A stretch of 64,000 nt of DNA from Methylobacterium sp. E-045 (GTDB lineage Bacteria; Pseudomonadota; Alphaproteobacteria; Rhizobiales; Beijerinckiaceae). Each line of letters starts with the position of its first letter. Position 1 is the stretch's first letter. This document shows, piece after piece, positions 9,393 to 18,388 of this stretch. The stretch spans positions 186,001 through 250,000 of the forward strand of contig NZ_JAKSYE010000125.1 of assembly GCF_022829685.1 (NCBI RefSeq). The letters run 5' to 3'. The position numbers were made by a program, and so were the translations under genes. A model generated the notes under the pieces. It had not been told where the DNA came from, did no database searches, and was given only the letters and a program-made list of their open reading frames with translations.

Positions 9393-11453
9393 TTACTCCG
9401 CCGGGACGGGGGACGGGCCGCCGCTTTCGAGGGCCGTCCAGCGGTCGGCCCTGTAGGCCTTCAGGCAGGCCTGGACGCCGAAGACGGCGATGGCCACCAC
9501 GAGGCCGACGAACATCACCGCGAGCGCCGCGTCGATCCGGTCGTTGAAGACGATCTTGTGCATGTCGGCCATGTTCTTGGCCGGACCCAGCACCTTGCCC
9601 TCGGCGATCGCCGCCGAGAACCGGTCGGCATGGGACAGGAAGCCGATCTTGGGATCGGCCGAGAAGATCTTCTGCCAGCCCGCCGTGAGCGTGCAGATCA
9701 ACAGCCAGACGGTGGGGATGATCGTGACGAAGGCGTAGCGCTCGCGCTTCATCTTGAAGATCACCACGGTGGCCAGCGTCAGCGCCACGGCCGCCAGCAT
9801 CTGGTTCGAGATGCCGAACAGCGGCCACAGGGTGTAGATGCCGCCGAGCGGGTCAGTGACGCCCTGGTAGAGGAAGTAGCCCCAGGCCGAGACGCAGAGG
9901 GCCGTGGCCAGGATGCTGGGCGCCCAGGCCGAGGTGTCCTTGAAGGTCGGCGAGATCAGGCCGAGCAGATCCTGCAGCATGAAGCGTCCCGCCCGCGTGC
10001 CGGCATCGACGGCGGTGAGGATGAACAGGGCTTCGAACAGGATCGCGAAGTGGTACCAGAAGGCCATCATCGTCTTGCCGCCGACGGCCGACGAGATGAT
10101 GTGGGCCATGCCGACGGCGAGGGTCGGGGCGCCGCCGGTGCGCGAGATGATCGAATGCTCGCCGACATCCCTGGCGGTCTGGGTGATCAGATCGGCGGAG
10201 ATCGGGAAGCCGAGATTGGTCACCGCGGCGGCCGCGCTCTCGGCGGAGGTGCCGAGCAGGGCGCCAGGCGAGTTCATGGTGAAGTAGATGCCCGGATCGA
10301 TCACGCTGGCGGCGACGAGCGCCATGATCGCGACGAAGCTCTCCATGAGCATGCCGCCGTAGCCGATGAAGCGGGTGTCGGCTTCGTTGTCGATGAGTTT
10401 CGGGGTCGTGCCCGACGAGATCAGCGCGTGGAAGCCCGAGACCGCGCCGCAGGCGATGGTGATGAACAGGAACGGGAACAGGGAGCCCGCCCAGACCGGG
10501 CCAGTGCCGTCGACGAATTTCGTCATGGCCGGCATCTGCAGATGCGGGGCGACCACGACGATGCCCAGGGCCAGGCCGATGATGGTGCCGATCTTGAGGA
10601 AAGTCGAGAGGTAGTCGCGCGGGGCCAGCAGCAGCCAGACCGGCAGGATCGAGGCGACGAAGCCGTAGCCGATCAGCATCCAGGTGAGCTGCGTACCGGT
10701 GAAGGTGAAGGCCGGTCCCCAGACCGGGTGCTCGTTGATTTGACCGCCGCCGATGATCGCGGCCATGAGCAGGACGAAGCCGAGGATCGAGACCTCGCCG
10801 ATCCTGCCCGGCCGGATGAAGCGCGCGTAGAGGCCCATCAGGATCGCGATCGGGATCGTGGCCGCCACCGTGAAGGTGCCCCAGGGGCTTTCGGCCAGTG
10901 CCTTGACCACGATCATCGCCAGGACGGCGAGGAGGATCACCATGATCATGAAGGTGCCGAACAGCGCGATGACGCCGGGGATCACGCCGAGCTCCGCCCG
11001 GATCAGCTCACCGAGGGAGCGCCCGTCGCGGCGCATGGAGATGAACAGGATCATGAAGTCCTGCACCGCGCCCGCGAGCACGACGCCCGCCAGGATCCAG
11101 AGCATGCCGGGCAGGTAGCCCATCTGCGCGGCCAGGACCGGTCCCACGAGGGGACCCGCCCCCGCGATCGCCGCGAAATGGTGACCGAACAGGACGGTCT
11201 TGTTGGTGGGGACGTAGTCGAGACCGTCGTTGTGACGGTGGGCCGGGGTCTTGCGGCTCGGATCGAGCTGCATCACCTTGTCGGAGATGTAGAGCGAGTA
11301 ATAGCGATAGGCGATGAGATAGACGCAGACCGCGGCCACGACGATCCACAGGGCGTTGATCGATTCGCCGCGGCTCGTGGCGACGATCGCCAGGGCCGCC
11401 GCGCCCAAAGCACCGACAAGGGCCCAGGGCCCGTGCTTCTGTATAGCACCCAT
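9393..11453 (-). CDS. cstA: Carbon starvation protein CstA, pyruvate/peptide transporter
   Basis: About 686 residues (E. coli CstA has about 700) with more than fifteen hydrophobic segments. Family stretches include HFAAIAGAGPLVGPVLAAQMGY near residue 90, GCGAVSGFHALISSGTTPK and the GGIYTLWPLFGISNQMLAAV region near the C-terminus. It is an inner-membrane secondary transporter of the CstA/BtsT family. The ATG at 11451-11453 is preferred because it places the first helix (ALVGALGAAALAIVA) close to the start. The 106 bases upstream contain an AT-rich stretch near 11,510-11,550, a possible promoter region shared with the end of the TPM gene. Confidence 0.95.
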   Translation of the reverse strand: MGAIQKHGPWALVGALGAAALAIVATSRGESINALWIVVAAVCVYLIAYRYYSLYISDKVMQLDPSRKTPAHRHNDGLDYVPTNKTVLFGHHFAAIAGAGPLVGPVLAAQMGYLPGMLWILAGVVLAGAVQDFMILFISMRRDGRSLGELIRAELGVIPGVIALFGTFMIMVILLAVLAMIVVKALAESPWGTFTVAATIPIAILMGLYARFIRPGRIGEVSILGFVLLMAAIIGGGQINEHPVWGPAFTFTGTQLTWMLIGYGFVASILPVWLLLAPRDYLSTFLKIGTIIGLALGIVVVAPHLQMPAMTKFVDGTGPVWAGSLFPFLFITIACGAVSGFHALISSGTTPKLIDNEADTRFIGYGGMLMESFVAIMALVAASVIDPGIYFTMNSPGALLGTSAESAAAAVTNLGFPISADLITQTARDVGEHSIISRTGGAPTLAVGMAHIISSAVGGKTMMAFWYHFAILFEALFILTAVDAGTRAGRFMLQDLLGLISPTFKDTSAWAPSILATALCVSAWGYFLYQGVTDPLGGIYTLWPLFGISNQMLAAVALTLATVVIFKMKRERYAFVTIIPTVWLLICTLTAGWQKIFSADPKIGFLSHADRFSAAIAEGKVLGPAKNMADMHKIVFNDRIDAALAVMFVGLVVAIAVFGVQACLKAYRADRWTALESGGPSPVPAE

Positions 11454-11559
11454 CGACGTCTCGCTCCCGCAACCCGTCCTTGATGGCGGATCGTCACGGT
11501 TCTTCTCGCTCAAAAATTCTTTCGGGGCCAGAGTAAAAAATACAATGTCACGGACGCTG

Positions 11560-12171
11560 TCAGTCCGTGACGATCACCCGGTTCGGCAACTCGTCGATAT
11601 CCCCCGCCCGGCGCGGCAGGTGCCGCGCAAGGATCGCGCCGATCCCCTCCACGGCCAAGACGAGACCGTCGGCCGCCGCGCCGCGACGCAGGGACGACAG
11701 CAGCGTCTCGATGGCCGACGACCACGCCGCCGGCGAAATCCGCGCAGCGATGCCCGAATCGGCGACGATCTCCGCATGGCCTTCGGCGACGGCGAGGTAG
11801 ATCAGGATGCCGGTGCGCCCGCGTGTCCGCGCCAATCCGCGGGCGGAGAACTCCCGCGATGCCGCCTCGTGCGCCCTCGCCCGGCGGATCGAGCGTGGAA
11901 CGAGGAGAAGGCGCGCGCGCGGATGGGCGGCGGCGGCGAGGGCCGCCAGGACGATGGCGGCCTGCGCCAGGGCGATCGACGCGGCACTCCACGGGGTGAG
12001 CAGGATCAGCGGCCAGGGCGCCGCGAGCCCGAGGGCCAGCGCCGGCACCAGCGCGGCCGACCGGTAGAGGCCGGCGCGGGCGGCCACGAGAACCACGATC
12101 TCCGCCGATGTCGCCGATTCCGCCGTGGCGATCGCCTCGGCGATGCGCGTCCTGTCGGTGCTGTTCAGCAT
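11560..12171 (-). CDS. TPM-domain membrane protein
   Basis: A 203-residue protein of the TPM (DUF477) superfamily in its short form. The N-terminal half starts with TDRTRIAEAIATAESATSAE, the typical helix plus first strand. A hydrophobic hairpin (AAPWPLILLTPWS, then AIVLAALAAAA) is inserted, and the TGILIYLAVAEGHAEIVADSG strand pair ends the core. The ATG at 12169-12171 is two bases past the stop of the preceding TPM gene. This is the third gene of the lemA-TPM-TPM operon. TPM proteins are linked to photosystem repair and phosphatase activity in plants; the bacterial function is not settled. Confidence 0.85.
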   Translation of the reverse strand: MLNSTDRTRIAEAIATAESATSAEIVVLVAARAGLYRSAALVPALALGLAAPWPLILLTPWSAASIALAQAAIVLAALAAAAHPRARLLLVPRSIRRARAHEAASREFSARGLARTRGRTGILIYLAVAEGHAEIVADSGIAARISPAAWSSAIETLLSSLRRGAAADGLVLAVEGIGAILARHLPRRAGDIDELPNRVIVTD

Positions 12172-12172
12172 C

Positions 12173-12988
12173 CTACCAATCCCCGGAGGCGCCGCCCCCT
12201 CCCGATGAGCCGCCGCCGCCCGAAAATCCGCCGCCATCCCCGAAGCCGCCGGAGACGCCGCCGCTCCATCCCCCGGAGGATGGGCCGGGCAGGATGATGA
12301 AGCCGCCGCCGCGGCGGCCACGGTTCATCCGGTGCACGACGAACAGAATCACCAGGAACAGGACGATGAAGCCGACGACGTGGGACGGCGCGGCTTCGTC
12401 GCTTCGCACCTTGCCCTGGCCCTTACCTTGGCCCTTGCCCTGGCGCTGCCACTCGTCGGCGTCGCCGCTGAGGATCGACAGCATGGCATCGACGCCGGCC
12501 TTGATGCCGCCGCCGTAATCGCCCGCCTTGAAGCGCGGCGTGATGGACGTGGTGATGATGACTTTCGACAGGGCGTCGGTGAGCGCCCCTTCGAGGCCGT
12601 AGCCGACCTCGATCCTGACCTTGCGGTCGTTGGGTGCCACGAGGAGGAGCGCGCCGTTGTTGGTCTTGGCCTGGCCGATGGCCCATGCGCGGAACAGCCG
12701 GTTGCCGTAATCCTCGATCGTCAGTCCCTGGAGATTCGGCACCGTCGCCACGACGACCTGATCGGAGGTCTTCTCCTCGTAGGCCTTCAGCTGCGCTTCG
12801 AGCGCGACTGTCTCGTCCGGCTTGAGGATGCCGGCGGCATCCACGACCCGGCCGCTGAGGGCCGGGAAGGTCGGCTCCGCCGCCAGGGCCTCGCCGCGAG
12901 CCAGAAGGGCGAAGGCGGCGAGGAAGACGACGACGAGCGCCGCGAACGGCGCGCCCGCACCCCGTCGAAGAACCGCGACCCTCGTCAC
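12173..12988 (-). CDS. TPM-domain protein with Gly-rich tail (YgcG-like)
   Basis: A 271-residue exported protein. A signal peptide (ALVVVFLAAFALLARGEALAAE) is followed by the TPM core from about residue 42, with RVVDAAGILKPDETVALEAQ, the DQVVVATVPNLQG strand and VRIEVGYGLEGALTDA. After a Gln/Gly/Lys repeat (GKGQGKGQGK) a single transmembrane helix leads to a Ser/Gly-rich C-terminus ending GGGGASGDW, as in E. coli YgcG. The domain would face the periplasm, anchored by the C-terminal helix. It starts four bases after the lemA stop, in the common LemA-TPM pairing. Confidence 0.9.
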   Translation of the reverse strand: MTRVAVLRRGAGAPFAALVVVFLAAFALLARGEALAAEPTFPALSGRVVDAAGILKPDETVALEAQLKAYEEKTSDQVVVATVPNLQGLTIEDYGNRLFRAWAIGQAKTNNGALLLVAPNDRKVRIEVGYGLEGALTDALSKVIITTSITPRFKAGDYGGGIKAGVDAMLSILSGDADEWQRQGKGQGKGQGKVRSDEAAPSHVVGFIVLFLVILFVVHRMNRGRRGGGFIILPGPSSGGWSGGVSGGFGDGGGFSGGGGSSGGGGASGDW

Positions 12989-12992
12989 GGCC

Positions 12993-13646
12993 CTAGAACT
13001 TCACGGTCGGCGGCTTGTCCGAATTGGGCGTCGCCGCGAACGTCTCCATGGGCTTCGCTTCGGGATAGAACCACGCGGCGATCCAGCGGCCCGGGATGGT
13101 GCGGACCTCGGTGTTGTAGGCCTGGACCGCGCCGATATAGTCGCGCCGCGCCACGGCGATCCGGTTCTCGGTGCCCTCCAGCTGGGATTGCAGCGCCAGG
13201 AAGTTCTGGTTCGACTTGAGGTCGGGATAACGCTCCACGGTGACGAGGAGACGGCCCAGCGCTCCGGAGAGCTGGTTCTGGGCGTCCTGGAATTCCTTGA
13301 ACTTCTGGGGATCGGAGACGGTGGAGGCATCGACCTTCACGCTCGACGCCTTGGCACGCGCTTCCGTGACGCCGACGAGGACGTCCTTCTCCTGCTGGGC
13401 GTAGCCCTTCACCGTCTCGACGAGGTTCGGGATCAGGTCGGCGCGACGCTGGTACTGGTTCTGAACCTCGCTCCACGAGGATTTCGCGTTCTCTTCCAGC
13501 GTCGGCACCCGGTTGATCGCGCCGCATCCCGAAAGCGTCGTGGCCAGGGCGACGGCGACGAGCGCGGACCGCATGCGGCGGAACACCGAGGGGCGGGGCG
13601 AAGGCGCAAAGCTCGCGGGGGCATCGGGACGCAGAACTGACAACAT
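12993..13646 (-). CDS. lemA: LemA family lipoprotein
   Basis: About 217 residues. A lipobox (TTLSGCG) near residue 40 predicts a lipid-anchored protein. The LemA core of long helices follows, with NQYQRRADLIPNLVETVKGY, AQEKDVL and NRIAVARRDYIGAVQAYN. It ends with the family tail FPxxxxAxxFxF in the form AWFYPEAKPMETF. The ATG at 13644-13646 has a GAGGAG ribosome-binding site. It leads an operon with the two TPM genes. The function of LemA is not firmly known; an envelope association is inferred from the lipobox and partners. Confidence 0.93.
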   Translation of the reverse strand: MLSVLRPDAPASFAPSPRPSVFRRMRSALVAVALATTLSGCGAINRVPTLEENAKSSWSEVQNQYQRRADLIPNLVETVKGYAQQEKDVLVGVTEARAKASSVKVDASTVSDPQKFKEFQDAQNQLSGALGRLLVTVERYPDLKSNQNFLALQSQLEGTENRIAVARRDYIGAVQAYNTEVRTIPGRWIAAWFYPEAKPMETFAATPNSDKPPTVKF

Positions 13647-13845
13647 CGGGGGCTCCTCGTAGACGGGCGCGGCATGGCGCGTCCACGCCCCTGCCGCCCG
13701 GCAACGCTTGAAGAGATAGGGCGTGATGCACCGGGTGAAAGGCCGGGAAGCGATCCGTCTGCGACGAAACTCCGCGCATATCCGACGGTCGAACTCGCGC
13801 GGTGGCAGGTTGACAAGGCACCGTGCTTGGGTCGCTGTGCCGGCC

Positions 13846-14151
13846 ATGGATGAAACGCCACCTGCCCCACAGGTCGAGAAACCCAGGGTTTCCATCACCT
13901 ACTGCACGCAGTGCCAGTGGCTTCTGCGCGCCGGCTGGATGGCGCAGGAGCTCCTCTCCACCTTCCGCGACGAGATCGGCGAGGTCGCCCTGATCCCGGG
14001 GCATGGCGGCGTGTTCCTGATCGTCTGCGGATCGGAGACGATCTGGGACCGGACGCGGGACGGGGGATTTCCCGACGTGAAGACCCTGAAGCAGCGTGTC
14101 CGCGATCGGCTTGCGCCGTCCCGCGACCTCGGCCACATCGACAGGCCATGA
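13846..14151 (+). CDS. SelT/SelW/SelH-type thioredoxin-fold protein (Rdx family)
   Basis: A 101-residue protein. After a short Pro-rich start comes the strand-loop-helix ITYCTQCQWLLRAGWMAQEL with the redox CxxC (Cys-Thr-Gln-Cys), the Cys homologue of the selenoprotein W motif. The LIPGHGGVFLI and ETIWDRTRDGGFPDVKTLKQ stretches are also typical of this family. The ATG at 13846 begins a protein of normal family size; a longer in-frame upstream extension is non-conserved in look. Its last bases overlap the HWE kinase start (ATGA), so the two are translationally coupled. That is an unusual partnership and hints at a redox link to the sensor (inference). Confidence 0.9.
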   Translation: MDETPPAPQVEKPRVSITYCTQCQWLLRAGWMAQELLSTFRDEIGEVALIPGHGGVFLIVCGSETIWDRTRDGGFPDVKTLKQRVRDRLAPSRDLGHIDRP

Positions 14152-16376
14152 CCGCCGGGCCTGAAAACGAGATGGACCCCACGTTCGAGCGGAAGAGGAG
14201 CGGTGGGTGGCAGGCCACGGCCCCGGGCCGGCTGTTCGCGCGCATCCGCCAGCGCGGGTTCTCGACCCAGGTCTACCTCGTCGCCCTCGTGGTGGCGCTG
14301 ATCGGGCCGGGACTGCTGTTCACGGCGATCCTCCTGTTTCGCTATGCCGGGACCGAGCGGGCGCGTTTCGAGCAGGATGCGCGCGAGAACGTCCGCGGCA
14401 TCGCCCTGTCCATCGACCGTGACACGGCGGGGCTCGTCTCCGTGCTGCAGACCCTGGCGACGTCGCCTCGCCTGAAGGACGCGGAGTTCGAGAATTTCGA
14501 TGCGCAGGCGCGGCTCGTCCGGGAAACCGTCGGCCTCGACATCCTGCTGCGCCGGCCGGACGGCCAGCAACTGGTGAACACCTCGGTCCCGCGCGGAGCG
14601 CCGCTGCCGAAGACCGCCCTCCCCTTCGACCGCGAGATCGCGTCGGGTACGCAGCGGGCGATGATCTCCGGCATCCTGTCGGGCAGCATGCCCGACCGCG
14701 CGACCTATGCCATCGCCGTCCCGGTCCAGAACGAGGGCGAGGTCGTCTATCTCCTCAGCTTCCTCGCGCCGGTGAGCCGGCTGCAGGGCATCCTCGGGCG
14801 GGAATACGTCCAGGGCTGGACGACGGGCGTGTCGGACCGGGACGGCATCGCCCTCGCCCGGATCCCCGATCCGGCATCGATCGTCGGGCGCCCGCGCCTC
14901 GCGACCCTTCGCCAGCGCCAGACCGAGACACCGGGGGTCTGGGAAGGCAAGGACTTCAACATGCGCCCCGTCACCGTCGTCGAGGCGCGCTCGCGCCTCA
15001 CCGGCTGGACCGTGAGCGCGGTGATCCCGAAGGCCTTGGTGGATGCGCGGCTGCGCGGATGGATCTGGGCCTTCACCGGCTTCGGCTTCCTCGTCTTCGC
15101 AACCTCGTCGATCCTCGCCATCAATCTCTGGTCGAAGGTCTCCCAGCCCTTGCGCCGCCTCGTGGCGACGGGTCCGGCCCTGGCGCGGGGCGAGGCGATC
15201 CCGCGCATCACCTCGCCGATCCACGAGATCCGCCGTCTCGGCGACGTGCTGGCGGACGCCTCCCTGCGCCTGCGCACCCGGGGCGAGGAGCGCGACTCGG
15301 CCCTCGCCGAGACCGAGCGCGGCCTCTCGGCCCTGCGCGAGAGCGAGGCACGGTTCCGGCACATGGCGGATTCCGCGCCCGCCCTCATCTGGATGACGGA
15401 CGAGGTCGGGGAGATCAGCTTCGCCAACCTGCATTTCGACCATCTGTTCGGCAAGCCGGCCAGCGCCCTCGCCGCCGGCGGGTGGCAGACGATCGTCCAT
15501 CCGGACGACCTGCCGGCCTTCGCCGCCAAGCTCGCCGACGCCTTCGCCGGCCGCGTTCCCGTGAGGGCGGAGGTCCGGGTCGTGGATCGCGACGGCGTGG
15601 TGCGCTGGCTGCGGTGCGAAGGCGTACCGCGCCTCGATGATACCGGGACCTTCCTCGGCTATACCGGCTGCAACGTGGACATCACCGATGCCAAGCGTGC
15701 GGAAGAGCATCTGCTCCTGCTCATCCACGAACTCAACCACCGTGTGAAGAACACCCTCGCCACCGTCCAGTCCATCGCCATCCAGTCCCTGCGCGGCCTC
15801 GACACGCCGGAGGCGGCCGCCGCCAAGGCCGCGTTCGAAGCGCGGCTCCTGGCGCTCGCCCGCGTTCACGACGTGCTCACCCGCGAAAGCTGGGAGGGGG
15901 CGGAACTCGGAAACGTGGTGGCCGACGCCACCGCTCCCCTCGACTCCGCCGAAGCGGGTCGATCCCGCTTCATCGTCTCGGGGCCGCATCTGCGCCTGCC
16001 GCCCCGGCTCGCGCTCTCCATCGCCATGGCGCTGCACGAACTCGGCACCAACGCGGTCAAGTACGGCTCGCTCTCGCGGGAGGGCGGCACGGTGACGATC
16101 AGCTGGAGCGTGGTGAAGGAGCCGGAAACCCGCCTCCTCCTGCGCTGGAGCGAGAGCGGCGGGCCGCCGGTGACGCAGCCGACACGCACCGGGTTCGGCT
16201 CGCGCCTCATCGAGCGCAGCCTCGCCCGCGAGCTCGACGGCGAGGTCCAGCTCCTGTTCGCAGCCAGCGGGGTTGTCTGCTCGATCGAAGCGCCCGTGCC
16301 TCCGCCGACCCTGCTCGAGCGCAAGGCGGGCCTCGTCCCCACGCGACCTGCACCGCTTCTGCCCCGTTCGGCCTGA
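14148..16376 (+). CDS. Membrane HWE-family sensor histidine kinase with extracytoplasmic sensor and PAS domain
   Basis: About 742 residues. TM1 lies near residues 42-64 and TM2 near 305-328; between them is a periplasmic sensor region of the Cache type. A HAMP-like linker and a PAS fold follow (ARFRHMADSAPALIWMTDE to the LGYTGCNVDIT PAC end). The kinase core begins at HELNHRVKNTL, with the phospho-His near residue 531, then HELGTNAVKYGSL as the ATP-binding N box and GFGSRLIERS. This is the HWE/HisKA_2 type common in alphaproteobacteria. Such kinases often feed PhyR, which is encoded 38 kb away, so this is a candidate general-stress input (inference). No response regulator is adjacent. Confidence 0.92.
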   Translation: MTAGPENEMDPTFERKRSGGWQATAPGRLFARIRQRGFSTQVYLVALVVALIGPGLLFTAILLFRYAGTERARFEQDARENVRGIALSIDRDTAGLVSVLQTLATSPRLKDAEFENFDAQARLVRETVGLDILLRRPDGQQLVNTSVPRGAPLPKTALPFDREIASGTQRAMISGILSGSMPDRATYAIAVPVQNEGEVVYLLSFLAPVSRLQGILGREYVQGWTTGVSDRDGIALARIPDPASIVGRPRLATLRQRQTETPGVWEGKDFNMRPVTVVEARSRLTGWTVSAVIPKALVDARLRGWIWAFTGFGFLVFATSSILAINLWSKVSQPLRRLVATGPALARGEAIPRITSPIHEIRRLGDVLADASLRLRTRGEERDSALAETERGLSALRESEARFRHMADSAPALIWMTDEVGEISFANLHFDHLFGKPASALAAGGWQTIVHPDDLPAFAAKLADAFAGRVPVRAEVRVVDRDGVVRWLRCEGVPRLDDTGTFLGYTGCNVDITDAKRAEEHLLLLIHELNHRVKNTLATVQSIAIQSLRGLDTPEAAAAKAAFEARLLALARVHDVLTRESWEGAELGNVVADATAPLDSAEAGRSRFIVSGPHLRLPPRLALSIAMALHELGTNAVKYGSLSREGGTVTISWSVVKEPETRLLLRWSESGGPPVTQPTRTGFGSRLIERSLARELDGEVQLLFAASGVVCSIEAPVPPPTLLERKAGLVPTRPAPLLPRSA

Positions 16377-16689
16377 TCTCTCCAGCGATCAGGACACCTC
16401 ACGCTCGCCGGAGCGAAGTCCGGACCTCGAGCTCCGTCGGATTGTGGCGTCCACCTGCGGCACCGTCCCGAAGGGCGTAAACCAGACGACGGCAGAAATT
16501 TACTTCACTGCGCGCAGCATCACGCGAAATGGATTTCAAATACAGGGCGTAAGTCTCTTGTCATTGGCGCGAGTTCAATCGCGATCATCCATGATCATGG
16601 CGTGGCGTAGCATGTGATGGCATAGAAATTTTTATATGACGTATTGATAATGAAAAAACGGCTTATCCAGCAAATTATCGTAGGCCATT
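16377..16689. other. Intergenic region, nothing firm
   Basis: No gene, repeat or terminator is convincing here. From about 16,480 on, base composition becomes clearly more AT-rich than the flanking genes, and this continues past 16,760. It may hold the promoter of the chemoreceptor downstream. Confidence 0.4.
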
Positions 16690-16869
16690 GTGTTGTCGAT
16701 ACTGCCGGAGAAAGAATACTTTCGATTATCGAGCATTCCGACCCTCGTGGAGATTGGCGCGGCCATCCGCGAGATCGACGATGCCCGGGCACCGGAGGGC
16801 GCGGAGCGAGGGCCTGCTAAGGCGCCATTAATCAATAGATCCTATGACCTTGTCCGATCGATATCTTAG
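16690..16869 (+). CDS. Possible small ORF before the chemoreceptor
   Basis: A GTG at 16690, directly preceded in frame by ATT and a TAG stop, opens a 59-residue frame ending at TAG 16867-16869, twelve bases before the chemoreceptor ATG. The peptide (PEKEYFRLSSIPTLVEIGAA, then REIDDARAPEG) has protein-like composition but no clear ribosome-binding site, and I recognise no family. It could be a leader peptide, a genuine small protein, or a remnant of a lost gene. Confidence 0.25.
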   Translation: MLSILPEKEYFRLSSIPTLVEIGAAIREIDDARAPEGAERGPAKAPLINRSYDLVRSIS

Positions 16870-16881
16870 GGTTGTAGTTTT

Positions 16882-18264
16882 ATGATTGGCTTCTCCCGCA
16901 AGCGTCCGGCCTCCGACACGGTTGCGGTGCCCGCCGCGGCTCAGCAGATCGAGGCCGACGACCTTCGTCTCAGCGCGGCGGTGGATGCGTTGATGTCGAG
17001 CCAGGGGCTGGCGGCGGTCGACCTGCCGGACGGAAAGCTGAAATCCGCGATCGAGCGTCTTCGCCACCGTGGCGAGGACGACGGCCGGCGCAACCTGTCC
17101 TCCATCGCTGCGATGTCGAAGGAAGCGTCCGAGGCGGCCATCAACATCGGCTGGATGACCTACGACGTCGGTGAGGTCGCCCGTGCCACGCAGACGATCG
17201 CCGGCGCCACGGAAGAGATGGCCGCGTCCATCGCCGAGGTCTCCCAGACATCCGATACGGTCGTCACCGTCGCTCAGAATGCCCTCACCGCCATGAGCGC
17301 CTGCATCGGCGACGGCCGCGAGGCCAAGTCGGCCATGCAGGAGATCGACGTCCGCACGTCGCTCATCTCCGAGCGTGTCGTGGTGCTGGAGCGCGCCATC
17401 GCCCAGATCGAGATCATGGCGACCGCCATCGCGTCGATCTCCGCCCAGACCAACCTGCTCGCCCTGAACGCCACCATCGAGGCGGCGCGGGCCGGCGAGG
17501 CCGGTCGCGGCTTCTCCGTGGTCGCCGCCGAGGTCAAGTCGCTCTCCGCCCAGACCGCCAAGTCCACGGGGGAGATCCGGGGCCTTCTCAGCACTCTGAC
17601 GACGGAAATGGCGGCGATTTCCGTCGCCGTCGGCGAGAGCCGGAACGCCGTCACGTCCGGCCGGGCCATCGTCGAACAGCTGGAAACCCGGGTCGAGCAG
17701 ACCAACGAGCAGATCTCCCAGGCGAGCGACCTGAATCAGGCGATCTCGCAGATGCTCTCCCAGCAGCGTTCGGCCACCGCCGAGATCTCCACCAGCGTCC
17801 AGAACATCGCCGGAAAGGCCGCCAAGACCCACGAGGAGATCGACAAGATCACGACGCGCCTCGTGAAGGCCGAGGATTTCGGCCGCACCGCCCTCGCGGC
17901 GGAAAGCGGACGCGTCCAGGCCCATGGCCTGGTCTGCCTGCCGGCGGATGTCGGCATGTGGAAGCGCAAGCTTGCCCGCATCCTCGTCGGGCTCGCCCCG
18001 GCCGCGTCCTCCGACCCGACGATGCTGGGCATCGCAAACCACAGCGTCTGCACGGAGTTGCAGGACGGCCCGCTGCGCGATCATCCGGCCCTGGCCCGTC
18101 TCGCCGGTGCCGAGCGGACCGCGCTCGACGACGCCAAGAAGATGACCGATGCCGTCGCCGCGAACAATTGGGACGTGGGTACGCCGGCCTATCAGGCCGC
18201 GTCCGCCGCCATGAAGGCGATGCTCGCCGCGGCCAAGGAGCTCCTCGCCGTCAAGACGGCGTGA
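16882..18264 (+). CDS. Soluble methyl-accepting chemotaxis protein
   Basis: A 460-residue chemoreceptor with no transmembrane segment, so it is cytosolic. The signalling hairpin tip is clear around residue 190-215 (IASISAQTNLLALNATIEAA, then RAGEAGRGFSVVAAEVKSL). Heptad-rich adaptation helices lie on both sides, with TIAGATEEMAASIAEVSQTS before the tip. After residue 340 a separate C-terminal helical domain carries HGLVCLPADVGMWKRKLARI and ANHSVCTEL, which resembles the zinc-binding CZB domain found at the end of soluble MCPs. The His/Cys spacing is only partly like CZB, so that assignment is tentative. An AGGG motif lies about ten bases upstream of the ATG. Confidence 0.9.
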   Translation: MIGFSRKRPASDTVAVPAAAQQIEADDLRLSAAVDALMSSQGLAAVDLPDGKLKSAIERLRHRGEDDGRRNLSSIAAMSKEASEAAINIGWMTYDVGEVARATQTIAGATEEMAASIAEVSQTSDTVVTVAQNALTAMSACIGDGREAKSAMQEIDVRTSLISERVVVLERAIAQIEIMATAIASISAQTNLLALNATIEAARAGEAGRGFSVVAAEVKSLSAQTAKSTGEIRGLLSTLTTEMAAISVAVGESRNAVTSGRAIVEQLETRVEQTNEQISQASDLNQAISQMLSQQRSATAEISTSVQNIAGKAAKTHEEIDKITTRLVKAEDFGRTALAAESGRVQAHGLVCLPADVGMWKRKLARILVGLAPAASSDPTMLGIANHSVCTELQDGPLRDHPALARLAGAERTALDDAKKMTDAVAANNWDVGTPAYQAASAAMKAMLAAAKELLAVKTA

Positions 18265-18307
18265 TCGCCGCCCGTCGCGGACAACGCGCTCTCGAACGTT
18301 CCGAAGT

Positions 18308-18342
18308 CCCGCGGTCGGCTCTTGTTGCCGGCCGCGGGTTTC
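18308..18342 (+). terminator. Intrinsic terminator of the chemoreceptor gene
   Basis: A 12-base stem (CCCGCGGTCGGC with GCCGGCCGCGGG, one G-U pair in RNA) closes a seven-base loop 44 bases past the stop and is followed by TTT. The T-run is short but the stem is very stable. Confidence 0.65.
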
Positions 18343-18388
18343 GGCATGGCTTGAACGCCTTGCCACGTCGAGACTTCGAACCGTTTCC

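Noticed and set aside
13911..14147. In-frame N-terminal extension of the HWE kinase
   Set aside because: It overlaps the SelW-like gene in another frame and is Arg/Pro-rich; the ATG at 14148 forms the ATGA junction and starts before the first membrane helix.
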